Made by a program: the position numbers and the translations under genes. From GCA-2731375 sp002731375 (lineage in GTDB: Bacteria; Pseudomonadota; Alphaproteobacteria; GCA-2731375), in NCBI GenBank assembly GCA_030752605.1, contig JASMDX010000014.1, positions 1-64,000 on the forward strand: a stretch of DNA of 64,000 nt, in the 5' to 3' direction. The notes beneath the pieces are model-generated. The model was given only the letters and a program-made list of their open reading frames with translations. It was not told the origin of the DNA and did no database searches. This document shows, piece by piece, positions 25,544 through 33,661 of the stretch. Numbering within the stretch: the stretch's first letter is position 1; each line of letters opens with the position of its first letter.

Positions 25544-26938
25544 ATGCCCATGCAATGGAACCCTAACGGCTGGCGGCAACGCACGGCCCTCCAAATGCCC
25601 GAATACGCGGACCAGGCGGTCTTGGACGGCGTCTTAGACAAACTCGGCAGCTTCCCGCCGCTAGTTTTCGCCGGCGAGGTAAACGCCCTGCGTCGCAGGC
25701 TGGCCCAGGCGGCGAAAGGCGACGGCTTTTTGCTGCAGGGCGGTGATTGCGCCGAAAGTTTCGCCGAATTCCATCCCAACAACATCCGCGATACCTTCAG
25801 GGTGCTGATGCAAATGGCCGTGGTCCTGACCTTTGGCGGCGCCGTGCCGGTAGTCAAAGTGGGCCGCATGGCGGGACAGTTCGCCAAACCGCGTTCCGCG
25901 CCGACGGAAACCATCGATGGTGTCGAATTGCCGATCTATCGCGGCGATATCGTCAACGGTATCGATTTCGATGCTGCCGAGCGCCAGCCGGACCCAAACC
26001 GTCTGTTAACCGCCTATTCCCAGGCGGCGGCAACCTTGAACTTGCTGCGTGCCTTCGCCCAGGGCGGCTATGCAGATCTGTACAAGATCCACCGCTGGAA
26101 CCTGGACTTCGTCGAAGGCACCGAGGCCGCCGACCGGTATGGCGAGCTTTGTGGCCGTATTTCCGAGGCGCTGGAGTTCATGGAAGCCTGCGGCATCAAC
26201 GGCGACAGCGTGCCGGAAATGCGGCAAACGGATTTCTATACCTCCCATGAAGCACTGTTGCTGAACTATGAAGAAGCCATGACGCGCGAGGATACCATCA
26301 CCCGCATGGGCGGCTGGTACGATACCTCGGCCCATATGGTCTGGATCGGCGACCGCACCCGCCAGGCCGATGGCGCCCATATCGAATATTGCCGGGGCAT
26401 CAATAATCCCCTGGGTCTGAAGGCCGGCCCGAGCATGGAGGCGGATGACCTGATCCGCCTGATCGATACCTTAAATCCGGAGAACGAGGCAGGGCGTCTG
26501 ACCCTGATCGCCCGCATGGGCGATGTGGAGGTGATGGAAAAACTGCCGTCCCTGGTGCGCCGGGTGAAGGCGGAGGGGCGCACGGTGCTGTGGTCTTGCG
26601 ATCCCATGCACGGTAACACGATCAAATCCTCCACCGGCTACAAGACCCGACCGTTCGACCGCATCCTGGCCGAGGTCAAGGGCTTCTTCGCCGTCCACCA
26701 GGGCGAAGGCACGCATGCGGGCGGCGTGCACGTGGAAATGACCGGACAGGACGTGACCGAATGCCTGGGCGGAGCACAGTTAATCGGTGAAGAGGAATTG
26801 GCATCCCGCTATCATACCCACTGTGATCCGCGTCTGAATGCCTCGCAAAGTCTGGAGCTGTCGTTCCTGATCGCGGAGATGCTGAAACAGCAGCGGCCCG
26901 CACAGCAAATGCCGGAAGCAGTCGAAGCCGCGCAATAA
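25544..26938 (+). CDS. Type II 3-deoxy-7-phosphoheptulonate (DAHP) synthase
   Basis: The 464-residue protein is a class II (plant/Mycobacterium-type) DAHP synthase. It begins NPNGWRQRTALQMPEY, has the metal-binding Cys in GGDCAESFAEFHPNNIRDTF, RMAGQFAKPRS for PEP binding, SHMVWIGDRTR-like TSAHMVWIGDRT and CDPMHGNT near the C-terminus. It condenses PEP and erythrose 4-phosphate at the entry to the shikimate pathway. The ATG at 25544 is chosen because similarity begins immediately; an upstream in-frame extension overlaps the gor end without similarity. The NAPRTase-like gene follows 13 bases later. Confidence 0.93.
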   Translation: MPMQWNPNGWRQRTALQMPEYADQAVLDGVLDKLGSFPPLVFAGEVNALRRRLAQAAKGDGFLLQGGDCAESFAEFHPNNIRDTFRVLMQMAVVLTFGGAVPVVKVGRMAGQFAKPRSAPTETIDGVELPIYRGDIVNGIDFDAAERQPDPNRLLTAYSQAAATLNLLRAFAQGGYADLYKIHRWNLDFVEGTEAADRYGELCGRISEALEFMEACGINGDSVPEMRQTDFYTSHEALLLNYEEAMTREDTITRMGGWYDTSAHMVWIGDRTRQADGAHIEYCRGINNPLGLKAGPSMEADDLIRLIDTLNPENEAGRLTLIARMGDVEVMEKLPSLVRRVKAEGRTVLWSCDPMHGNTIKSSTGYKTRPFDRILAEVKGFFAVHQGEGTHAGGVHVEMTGQDVTECLGGAQLIGEEELASRYHTHCDPRLNASQSLELSFLIAEMLKQQRPAQQMPEAVEAAQ

Positions 26939-26951
26939 GGGTTTGCAGGTC

Positions 26952-28097
26952 ATGACGGGCAAGAGCCCAAGCGAAAGCGAAGATCTGGAAGGCTATATCG
27001 ATCGCTGGACGGATCAGTATTTCAAGAAGACCCGCGCCATCGTGCAACGTAATGGCGATGCCGAGGTGACCTATGCGGTCTTCATGCGGCGCCCGGTTAG
27101 TTTCGCGCCACGGCTGATGATCGATTGGCTGAACCAGGTCGCCGCCGAGCGTGAGGTTACCTTCAATATCCAAAAGTGTTTCGACGAAGGCGATTGGGTC
27201 GGCGCTGGCGAACCGCTGCTATATTTGAGCGGCCCGTTGTCTGAGCTGGTGGATCTGGAAACGCTTTATTTGCAAAAGCTGGGCGCCTGCTGTGTGGCCG
27301 CCTACAACGCCTATCTGATGTGTTCATCCCTGCCCGACAGCCAGTTCCTGGCCATGGACGCGCGCCATTGCGCTGGCCACGAAATGGCTGAGATGATGGC
27401 TTACGCCGCTTCCGTCGGTAGCGAAGGCGCCCGCCGCGACCGGGATGCAGTCGGTTTCATCGGCAACGCGACGGACGCGACGGCGCACTTTTTTGGCAAC
27501 GAAAAAGGCCTGGGCACCATGCCTCATGCCTTGATCGGCTATGCCGGCAGTACCCTGAGAGCGGCGGAAATGTATGCCGAGGCATTTCCAGGCGAGCCGT
27601 TAACGATTCTGGTAGACTATTTTGGCCAGGAGGTCACGGACGCCCTGGCGGTCTGCAACCGCTTCGCCGATTTGGCCGAAGAAGGCGCGGTCGCCGTGCG
27701 TCTGGACACTCATGGCGGCCGCTTTGTCGAAGGTTTGGACACACAATCCTCCTATGCGGTATTGGAGCGTCATGTCCCCCGCGCGGTGCGGCAGTACCGC
27801 AACGAGGAAGAACTGCGCTGGCTGGTCGGCACGGGTGTATCGGCGGCAGCAATTTTTCATATGCGCGACAAGCTGGATGAAGCCGGCTTTTCGAAAGCGC
27901 GCATCGTGGCATCCTCAGGCTTCAATTTTTTCAAATGCCAGGTCATGGGCAGCGTCAATGCCCCCATTGACATGGTCGGCACCGGGTCCTATCTGCCGGA
28001 CGATTGGCGGGAGACCTATGCCACCGCCGATATCGTCGCATACGACGGTGAGCCGAAGGTCAAGGTTGGACGCGAATTCCTGCTGCAACGGCGTTGA
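26952..28097 (+). CDS. Nicotinate phosphoribosyltransferase-like protein
   Basis: The 381-residue protein contains NAPRTase-family elements: the N-terminal YIDRWTDQYFKKTRAI, the barrel-sandwich segment FDEGDWVGAGEPLLYLSGPL, LVDLETLYLQKLGACCVAAY, and a phosphoribosyl-binding C-terminal barrel with VRLDTHGGRFVEGLD and IVASSGFNFF. It probably transfers phosphoribose from PRPP to nicotinate or a related base; the family also has members of unknown substrate, so NAD salvage is a likely but not certain role. It is co-directional and close to the DAHP synthase gene, and its stop overlaps the next gene's alternative start. A TTG at 26943 is a possible earlier start. Confidence 0.8.
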   Translation: MTGKSPSESEDLEGYIDRWTDQYFKKTRAIVQRNGDAEVTYAVFMRRPVSFAPRLMIDWLNQVAAEREVTFNIQKCFDEGDWVGAGEPLLYLSGPLSELVDLETLYLQKLGACCVAAYNAYLMCSSLPDSQFLAMDARHCAGHEMAEMMAYAASVGSEGARRDRDAVGFIGNATDATAHFFGNEKGLGTMPHALIGYAGSTLRAAEMYAEAFPGEPLTILVDYFGQEVTDALAVCNRFADLAEEGAVAVRLDTHGGRFVEGLDTQSSYAVLERHVPRAVRQYRNEEELRWLVGTGVSAAAIFHMRDKLDEAGFSKARIVASSGFNFFKCQVMGSVNAPIDMVGTGSYLPDDWRETYATADIVAYDGEPKVKVGREFLLQRR

Positions 28098-28117
28098 TCC
28101 GCGCGCATCATGTATTG

Positions 28118-28993
28118 ATGTTTTGTAATTTATCGAATGGCGCCAAGGGCGCCCTGTGTATGATTATTGGCGGTCTGTTGCTCACGACTCAGGACGGTAT
28201 CTGCAAATGGCTAACGGCGGAATTTCATCCCGGCGAGGTGATGTTCTATCGTGGCCTGTTCACTTTCGTGCCCATAATCGTCATTATCGCGGTACGGTCA
28301 GGCGGCATCCACCAACTGGCGACCCGCAATCTCAAAGGCACCATGATCCGCGCCGCACTAGGCGCCGGCACCTCGGTCTTCGTGGTGGTATCCTTCATCT
28401 TTCTGCCCTTGGCCGACGCATTGGCCATTATCTTTCTCAGCCCGATCATGCTGACCGCACTATCCGGTCCAATGTTGGGAGAGCCGGTCGGCTGGCGGCG
28501 CTGGCTGGCTGTCTTCATCGGCTTCGCCGGCGTGATGCTGATGATCCGGCCCAGCGCCGAAGGCATTCCCTATTATTATTTCTTCCCCCTTTTGGCGGCT
28601 CTATTGTCGGCCTTGCGCGATGTGGCGACACGCCGGCTGCGCAACGACGACAGCTCCGCCTCGATCCTGTTCTATTCCATGGTGGCGGGCCTACTCGCCG
28701 GCGCGATCAGCATGCCCATGTTTGGCGCCCATTGGCCCAGCCCGACGCAGTGGGGTCTGTTCGCCGCCGCGGGTATTCTTAATTCGCTTTCGCACCTGTT
28801 GACGATCCAGGCCCTGTTGCTGGCGCCGGGGGGAACCATGGCGCCGTTCAGGTACCTCTCCCTGATTTGGGCCGCGGTGATGGGCTACTTGATATGGGGA
28901 GATGTACCGGACGGTTGGAAGCTGGCCGGTGCCGCCCTGGTCGTGGGCGCGGGCCTATTCATCCTGTACCGCGAGATGCGCGGCCGGCGATAG
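28118..28993 (+). CDS. DMT-family transporter (EamA)
   Basis: The 291-residue protein has about ten hydrophobic helices in two EamA repeats, with LLLTTQDGICKWLTAEF near the start, FIFLPLADALAIIFLSPIM in the fourth helix and LLAPGGTMAPFRYLSLIWA in the second repeat. It is most like the S-adenosylmethionine/carboxylate-type RhaT/EamA group but the substrate is not evident. It follows the NAPRTase-like gene with a 20-base gap on the same strand and may be its operon partner. A TTG start at 28094 is possible; the ATG at 28118 is preferred. Confidence 0.83.
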   Translation: MFCNLSNGAKGALCMIIGGLLLTTQDGICKWLTAEFHPGEVMFYRGLFTFVPIIVIIAVRSGGIHQLATRNLKGTMIRAALGAGTSVFVVVSFIFLPLADALAIIFLSPIMLTALSGPMLGEPVGWRRWLAVFIGFAGVMLMIRPSAEGIPYYYFFPLLAALLSALRDVATRRLRNDDSSASILFYSMVAGLLAGAISMPMFGAHWPSPTQWGLFAAAGILNSLSHLLTIQALLLAPGGTMAPFRYLSLIWAAVMGYLIWGDVPDGWKLAGAALVVGAGLFILYREMRGRR

Positions 28994-29103
28994 TGCCTAT
29001 TCCAAGGTGCGTCTATTTCAAGGCAGCCATGTGCCTCAAACACCGCAATTTAGTATAGTATCCGGGTGAACTAACACTCATGCACCAACGGAGATGACCT
29101 GCA

Positions 29104-30654
29104 ATGTATCCGGGCAAATATGCGGCGCAGAACCCTGACAAACCAGCATTCATCATGGCGGATAGCGGCGAGGCCGTGACCTACCGTGAATATGAGGCGC
29201 GCTGTAACCGCCTGGCGCATCTCTTGCGAGACCAGGGCCTGGAACGACTGCATCACTATGCAGTCTTCATGGAAAATAACGTCCGTTATATGGAAAGCTG
29301 CGGTGCCGGTGAGCGCGCTGGCCATTACTACACCTGCATCAATTCTTACCTGACGGCGCAGGAGGTGGCCTATATCGTCAACAATTCCGAAAGCCAAGTG
29401 TTGATCATCTCCGAAGCCCGGCGCGAGACAGCGATGGCGGCGCTGGCTGACTGTCCCAACGTGCAGCTTTGCATTGTCGTCGATGGGCCGGGCGACGGCG
29501 ACAAGATAGTTAATCTGGACGAGGCCACAGCCAATTTTCCCGACACCCCGATCCCAGATGAATGCCTAGGCATTGCGATGCTTTATTCGTCCGGCACCAC
29601 GGGACAGCCCAAGGGCATCCTGCGGCCGCTGCCCGAAAACGCCCCCGATGCGCCCATGCCGGTCTATCAGTTTCTGATGAACATGTGGCATTACCGCGAG
29701 GGCATGGTCTACCTGATCCCGGCGCCGCTTTATCATTCGGCGCCGCACGTGGCGCTTAACTTCACCCTCCGCGTTGGCGGCACTTCCGTGATCATGGAGC
29801 GCTTCGATCCGGAGCTCTATCTCTCTCTGGTAGAAAAATACGGCGTAACCGACAGCCAACTGGTGCCGACCATGTTCTCCCGCATGCTGAAACTGCCCGA
29901 AGAGGTGCGCGAGCGCTATGACATGTCCTCGCTGGAGGTCGCGATCCACGGCGCGGCGCCCTGCCCCCCCCAGGTCAAACAACAGATGATCAACTGGTGG
30001 GGCCCAGTCGTCGAAGAATACTATGGCGCCACCGAGGCGCAGGGTCTGACAGCCTGCGACTCCGAAGAATGGCTTGCCCACCCAGGTACCGTGGGCCAGG
30101 TAAAATTCGGCGAGATACGTATTCTTGACGACGACATGAAACCCTGCCCGACAGGCACCGCCGGCACCATTTGGTTCGTCAATGCCAGCCCATTCGAATA
30201 TTTCAATGATGCCGGCCGAACGGAAGAGGCCTATTCCCCAGACCGCACCATGAGCACCGTGGGCGATGTGGGCTATGTGGACGAAGAAGGCTATCTGTTT
30301 CTGACCGACCGGGCGACCTTCATGATTATCTCCGGTGGCGTCAACATCTATCCCCAGGAATGCGAGAACTTGTTGATCACCCATCCCAAGGTGATGGACG
30401 CTGCCGTTTTCGGCGTGCCCAACGAAGAAATGGGCGAAGAGGTCAAGGGCGTGATCCAGATGACGCCCGGCCAGACCGCGGGAGAAGCGCTGGAGATGGA
30501 ACTGATAGAATTCTGCCGCGAGCACCTGGCGCACATGAAATGCCCGCGCAGCATTGACTTCATCGACGATATGCCGCGTCTACCCACGGGAAAACTCTAT
30601 AAACGTATCCTTCGGGACCGCTACTGGAGCGACCGAAAGAGCCGTATCCTATAG
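29104..30654 (+). CDS. Acyl-CoA synthetase (AMP-forming)
   Basis: The 516-residue ANL-superfamily enzyme has the ATP-binding P-loop YSSGTTGQPKGIL (about 160-172), the YYGATEAQG adenylate loop near 304, the hinge region VGYVDEEGYLFLTDRATFMI and the C-terminal LPTGKLYKRILRDRYW with the conserved catalytic Lys. It activates a carboxylic acid as acyl-AMP and then acyl-CoA. Substrate cannot be named from sequence; the neighbourhood of crotonases and dehydrogenases suggests fatty or aromatic acid breakdown. A GGAG ribosome site precedes the ATG. The next gene is on the opposite strand. Confidence 0.9.
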   Translation: MYPGKYAAQNPDKPAFIMADSGEAVTYREYEARCNRLAHLLRDQGLERLHHYAVFMENNVRYMESCGAGERAGHYYTCINSYLTAQEVAYIVNNSESQVLIISEARRETAMAALADCPNVQLCIVVDGPGDGDKIVNLDEATANFPDTPIPDECLGIAMLYSSGTTGQPKGILRPLPENAPDAPMPVYQFLMNMWHYREGMVYLIPAPLYHSAPHVALNFTLRVGGTSVIMERFDPELYLSLVEKYGVTDSQLVPTMFSRMLKLPEEVRERYDMSSLEVAIHGAAPCPPQVKQQMINWWGPVVEEYYGATEAQGLTACDSEEWLAHPGTVGQVKFGEIRILDDDMKPCPTGTAGTIWFVNASPFEYFNDAGRTEEAYSPDRTMSTVGDVGYVDEEGYLFLTDRATFMIISGGVNIYPQECENLLITHPKVMDAAVFGVPNEEMGEEVKGVIQMTPGQTAGEALEMELIEFCREHLAHMKCPRSIDFIDDMPRLPTGKLYKRILRDRYWSDRKSRIL

Positions 30655-30785
30655 CCAACGAAATTCAGCGGCCTGGATAGACGTATGCCGTGTAATAACC
30701 GTGGAGTAACCATGGAATAAAGGGAACGCGGCCCAGGCGGCGGAACCAGATTTGCACCAAGGTACGGTGATAGCCTCGTCTGCCG

Positions 30786-31799
30786 CTATTTTGGTGGCTC
30801 GCCGATCTGGACCACCTGCTTGCCGAAGTTCTCGCCCTTTAGCATGCCGATAAAGGCGGCAGGCGCGTTCTCCAGGCCCTGGGTGATATCCTCACGGTAT
30901 TTGATTTTGCCTTTCGCCAGCCAGCCGGACATCTCGGCCATGAATTCCGGCTTCAGGTCCATGTGGTCAGAAACAATAAAGCCCTGCATCTTGACCTTGT
31001 TGCCTACCATGGTGCCGAGGTTTTTCACGCCCTCGGGTTTTTCCAGATTGTACTGGCTGATCATACCGCAGGCGACGATACGGGCATAGGGATTGACCTT
31101 GAGTAAAACCGCATCCAGCATCGCACCGCCCACATTCTCGAAATAAACGTCGATGCCTTGCGGACAGGCCTGGGCCAAGGCATCCCCCAGGGAGCCGGCT
31201 TCCTTGTAGTTAAATGCGGCATCAAAACCCAATTCGTCCATGATATAGGCGGCTTTTTCGAACGAGCCAGCACTACCTGCCACGTGACAGCCCTGCATCT
31301 TGGCGATCTGTCCGGCAATCTGGCCCACGGCGCCCGATGCCGCGGAAACATAAACCGTCTCGCCTTCCTTGGGCTGACCAATATTACGCAGGCCGACCCA
31401 GGCGGTCATCGACGGCATGCCCAAAACACCCAAATAATGGGACAGGGATGCGACGTTGCCATCAACCTTATTAACGCTGCCGACCTGGGCCACGGAAAAT
31501 GCTTCCCAGCCAAGGCGGCCTTCCACCAAGTCGCCTTCCACCAGGGATGGATCGTTGGAGGCAACCACCTCGCCCACCATACCGGCCTGCAACACCTGGC
31601 CCAGCTCAAAACCGGGGGCATATGACTTTTGATCCCGCATTCGGCCACGCATGTAGGGGTCCAGTGACATAAAGATATTGCGCACCAACACCTCGCCCGC
31701 ACCCGGTTCCCCCACGGGCGCCACCACGACCTCGAAATGGGAGGCGTCAACCCAACCAGCGGGTCGGGATTTGAACAAAATTCGTTTGTTTTCAGTCAT
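30786..31799 (-). CDS. NADP-dependent MDR oxidoreductase (2-alkenal/curcumin reductase type)
   Basis: The 337-residue zinc-free medium-chain reductase starts with NKRILFKSRPAGWVDASHFE, has the family element FMSLDPYMRGRMRD, and the cofactor motif SAASGAVGQIAGQIAKMQGC (AxxGxxG). It reduces activated alkenes or enones with NADPH in the cytoplasm. The ATG at 31799 is chosen because similarity begins right after it; an upstream frame extension has none. A stand-alone gene flanked by oppositely oriented neighbours. Confidence 0.88.
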   Translation of the reverse strand: MTENKRILFKSRPAGWVDASHFEVVVAPVGEPGAGEVLVRNIFMSLDPYMRGRMRDQKSYAPGFELGQVLQAGMVGEVVASNDPSLVEGDLVEGRLGWEAFSVAQVGSVNKVDGNVASLSHYLGVLGMPSMTAWVGLRNIGQPKEGETVYVSAASGAVGQIAGQIAKMQGCHVAGSAGSFEKAAYIMDELGFDAAFNYKEAGSLGDALAQACPQGIDVYFENVGGAMLDAVLLKVNPYARIVACGMISQYNLEKPEGVKNLGTMVGNKVKMQGFIVSDHMDLKPEFMAEMSGWLAKGKIKYREDITQGLENAPAAFIGMLKGENFGKQVVQIGEPPK

Positions 31800-31993
31800 T
31801 TTTTGCCTACCTTGTATTGTGCGCACGATCTTTCGATGGGTCCCGGCTATATCGCACCAGCCCGGCGGAGACGCAATAGCCCATGGCGCCATGGCGCCGA
31901 TAGGTTAACGCCCCCGTATGTTAAAATTAACGGCAAATTCATCAAATTGAGATATGACAAAAAAGTGCTAAAGCGGTTTTGATTGGGACAGTG

Positions 31994-32396
31994 ATGTCTG
32001 AAGCAGCTGGAAAAGTTGAAGAGCTTGAGGAAATGGAAGGTAAGCTGCGCTCGGTGGCGCAAGCCCTGGCCATTGATCAAGCTTTGGATACGGGCGACCG
32101 AGATTCCCTCCATGCCCTGCCCTTGTAATTGCTGCCGATGAACCTGCCATCTATTTCCCGGGCGAGAATGCTTAAAAACCCACACATGAAGAACATGATC
32201 GAGGCCCATTATGTCGCCATCGGCGGCGTGCTATGTGGTTTGATGCTGAAGATGGATGCCTGGGAAGACAAATTCGGCAAGGGCCGCGGCGGCCTAGTCT
32301 CAAAACCTGATTTTCATCATGTCCGAGATGCGTATGGGCATGAATTACATCTACGAGATCGAGCAAAAAGCCCCCGCCATCAACGATCTGCAATAG
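31994..32396 (+). pseudogene. Decayed gene of unknown family (about 135 residues originally)
   Basis: Three frames joined in order read MSEAAGKVEELEEMEGKLRS to HALPL, then VIAADEPAIYFPGEN, then KNPHMKNMIEAHYVAIGGVL and CGLMLKMDAWEDKFGKGRGG, then a last frame with MSEMRMGMNYIYEIEQKAP ending INDLQ stop at 32394-32396. Three joins (near 32121, 32168 and 32309) are each explained by one lost base. The coherent helical segments, especially in the last two, argue for a real ancestral protein. I do not recognise the family; it may be a helical DNA- or lipid-associated protein. It has no obvious partner. Confidence 0.55.
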
Positions 32397-32420
32397 GCCC
32401 GCCCGGACAGGGTTTTTGGA

Positions 32421-32873
32421 CTACAGCTGGGTGGCAGTCGCCCCGCCCCAGGTTTCATCCCAATCCTGGTTCAACATATCGGTTGGGCCGCAGTCAGCTT
32501 CAAAGAACTTATTGGGCAACTGAAAAATCGCCAGCATCAAGGCGCCATTCGGCGTACCCGCGGCATGGCGGCTGCCGGCGGGACGCCAGACGAAATTACC
32601 TGCGCTACACGTTCCCTCTCCGCAAACCAGCGCACCTTCAATGACGAAGGTCTGTTCTATCTGCACATGTTCATGATCCGGCAGCATGGCACCCGGCGCC
32701 ATTTTCAATAGCACCGTCAACAGCCCCGTACGCCGGTCCACCAGCAGGGTTTTTGCCTCGACGCCATCGTAACGTGTCGCCTCCCACGGCATGGAATGGG
32801 TTTCGACAAAGCGCGTGTCCAAAGGGCCCAAGCCTCGGTGGTTCGGGGCATTGGGGGTAATTGCCGTCGTCAT
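32421..32873 (-). CDS. Cupin-domain protein (ChrR-like)
   Basis: The 150-residue single cupin has DHEHVQIEQTFVIEGALVCG (the HxHx..E metal motif) and GNFVWRPAGSRHAAGTPNGA as second motif, close to the C-terminal domain of ChrR-type anti-sigma factors and small metal-binding cupins. It may bind a divalent metal. Function is uncertain. It lies 47 bases downstream of the crotonase gene on the same strand, so it may be the last gene of the bamD-recN-ligA-crotonase transcript. Confidence 0.78.
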   Translation of the reverse strand: MTTAITPNAPNHRGLGPLDTRFVETHSMPWEATRYDGVEAKTLLVDRRTGLLTVLLKMAPGAMLPDHEHVQIEQTFVIEGALVCGEGTCSAGNFVWRPAGSRHAAGTPNGALMLAIFQLPNKFFEADCGPTDMLNQDWDETWGGATATQL

Positions 32874-32920
32874 GGTCTCTCCGTAAAAAATATTTGTCGT
32901 GGTGTAGGGTAGAGTGATGC

Positions 32921-33661
32921 TTACCGCCCCTTGAACTCTGGCGCACGCTTTTCCTTGAACGAGGCGATGCCTTCGTTTCGGTCTTCGCTATCAAGGATGG
33001 CTTCAGTGCTGCGGCGCGCTATGCCGGCACGCTCGGATGGCCCCTTGTTGATGACCTCGCCGACAAAACGCTTCAAGGTGCTCAAGACCATGGGGGCATG
33101 CTGTTTCAGGGTATTGGCGTAATCCATCGCCGCATCCATCAACTGATCCGCCGGCACCACCTTATTGACCATGCCGACCTCGTAGGCCCGCTGTGCCGTT
33201 AAATCGGAGGCGTAGAGAACGAATTCCATGGCAATCTTGTGCGGAATGCGCGCGGCAAGCGAGGATATCAGGCCACCTGTGACGCCGACCTTGGCTTCGG
33301 GATAGCTGAACACCGCTGTGTCCGCCGCCACGCAAAGGTCCGCGAACTGGATCAGTACCACACCGCCGCCGACGCAATAGCCGTCCACCGCCGCGATGAT
33401 CGGCTTATCAACCTCTACGCCGACGCTGGGGGTAAAACGCCAGATCTCCGGCGGGTGGGTCAAATCGGCGCCGACCGTGAACGCCCGCGGCGTGGCCGAG
33501 GCCAAAATAGCAACCCGGTCGCTGCCGGCCTGAAAACGCTGCCAGGCTGCACGCAATTCCTCACCCAGATCCACCGAGAGCGCGTTCAGCTTCTCTGGCC
33601 GGTTCAGGGTGATGATGGCGATGTCGTCTTTTGATTCGTAGGTGACCAGTTCCGTACTCAC
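32921..33661 (-). CDS. Enoyl-CoA hydratase/isomerase (crotonase family)
   Basis: The 246-residue protein has LNRPEKLNALSVDL, an oxyanion-hole segment ATPRAFTVGADLTHP, and a second VDGYCVGGGVVLIQFADLCV, followed by the trimerisation region ASDLTAQRAYEVGMVNKV. It would hydrate, isomerise or otherwise handle an enoyl- or acyl-CoA. Its start overlaps the ligA stop by four bases (ATGA), so it is translationally coupled to ligA, an unusual partner for a metabolic gene, and may just share a transcript. Confidence 0.87.
   Translation of the reverse strand: MSTELVTYESKDDIAIITLNRPEKLNALSVDLGEELRAAWQRFQAGSDRVAILASATPRAFTVGADLTHPPEIWRFTPSVGVEVDKPIIAAVDGYCVGGGVVLIQFADLCVAADTAVFSYPEAKVGVTGGLISSLAARIPHKIAMEFVLYASDLTAQRAYEVGMVNKVVPADQLMDAAMDYANTLKQHAPMVLSTLKRFVGEVINKGPSERAGIARRSTEAILDSEDRNEGIASFKEKRAPEFKGR

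Noticed and set aside
29566..30534. Long minus-strand open frame opposite the acyl-CoA synthetase
   Set aside because: The plus-strand gene has full ANL motifs; the antisense frame has no recognisable pattern.
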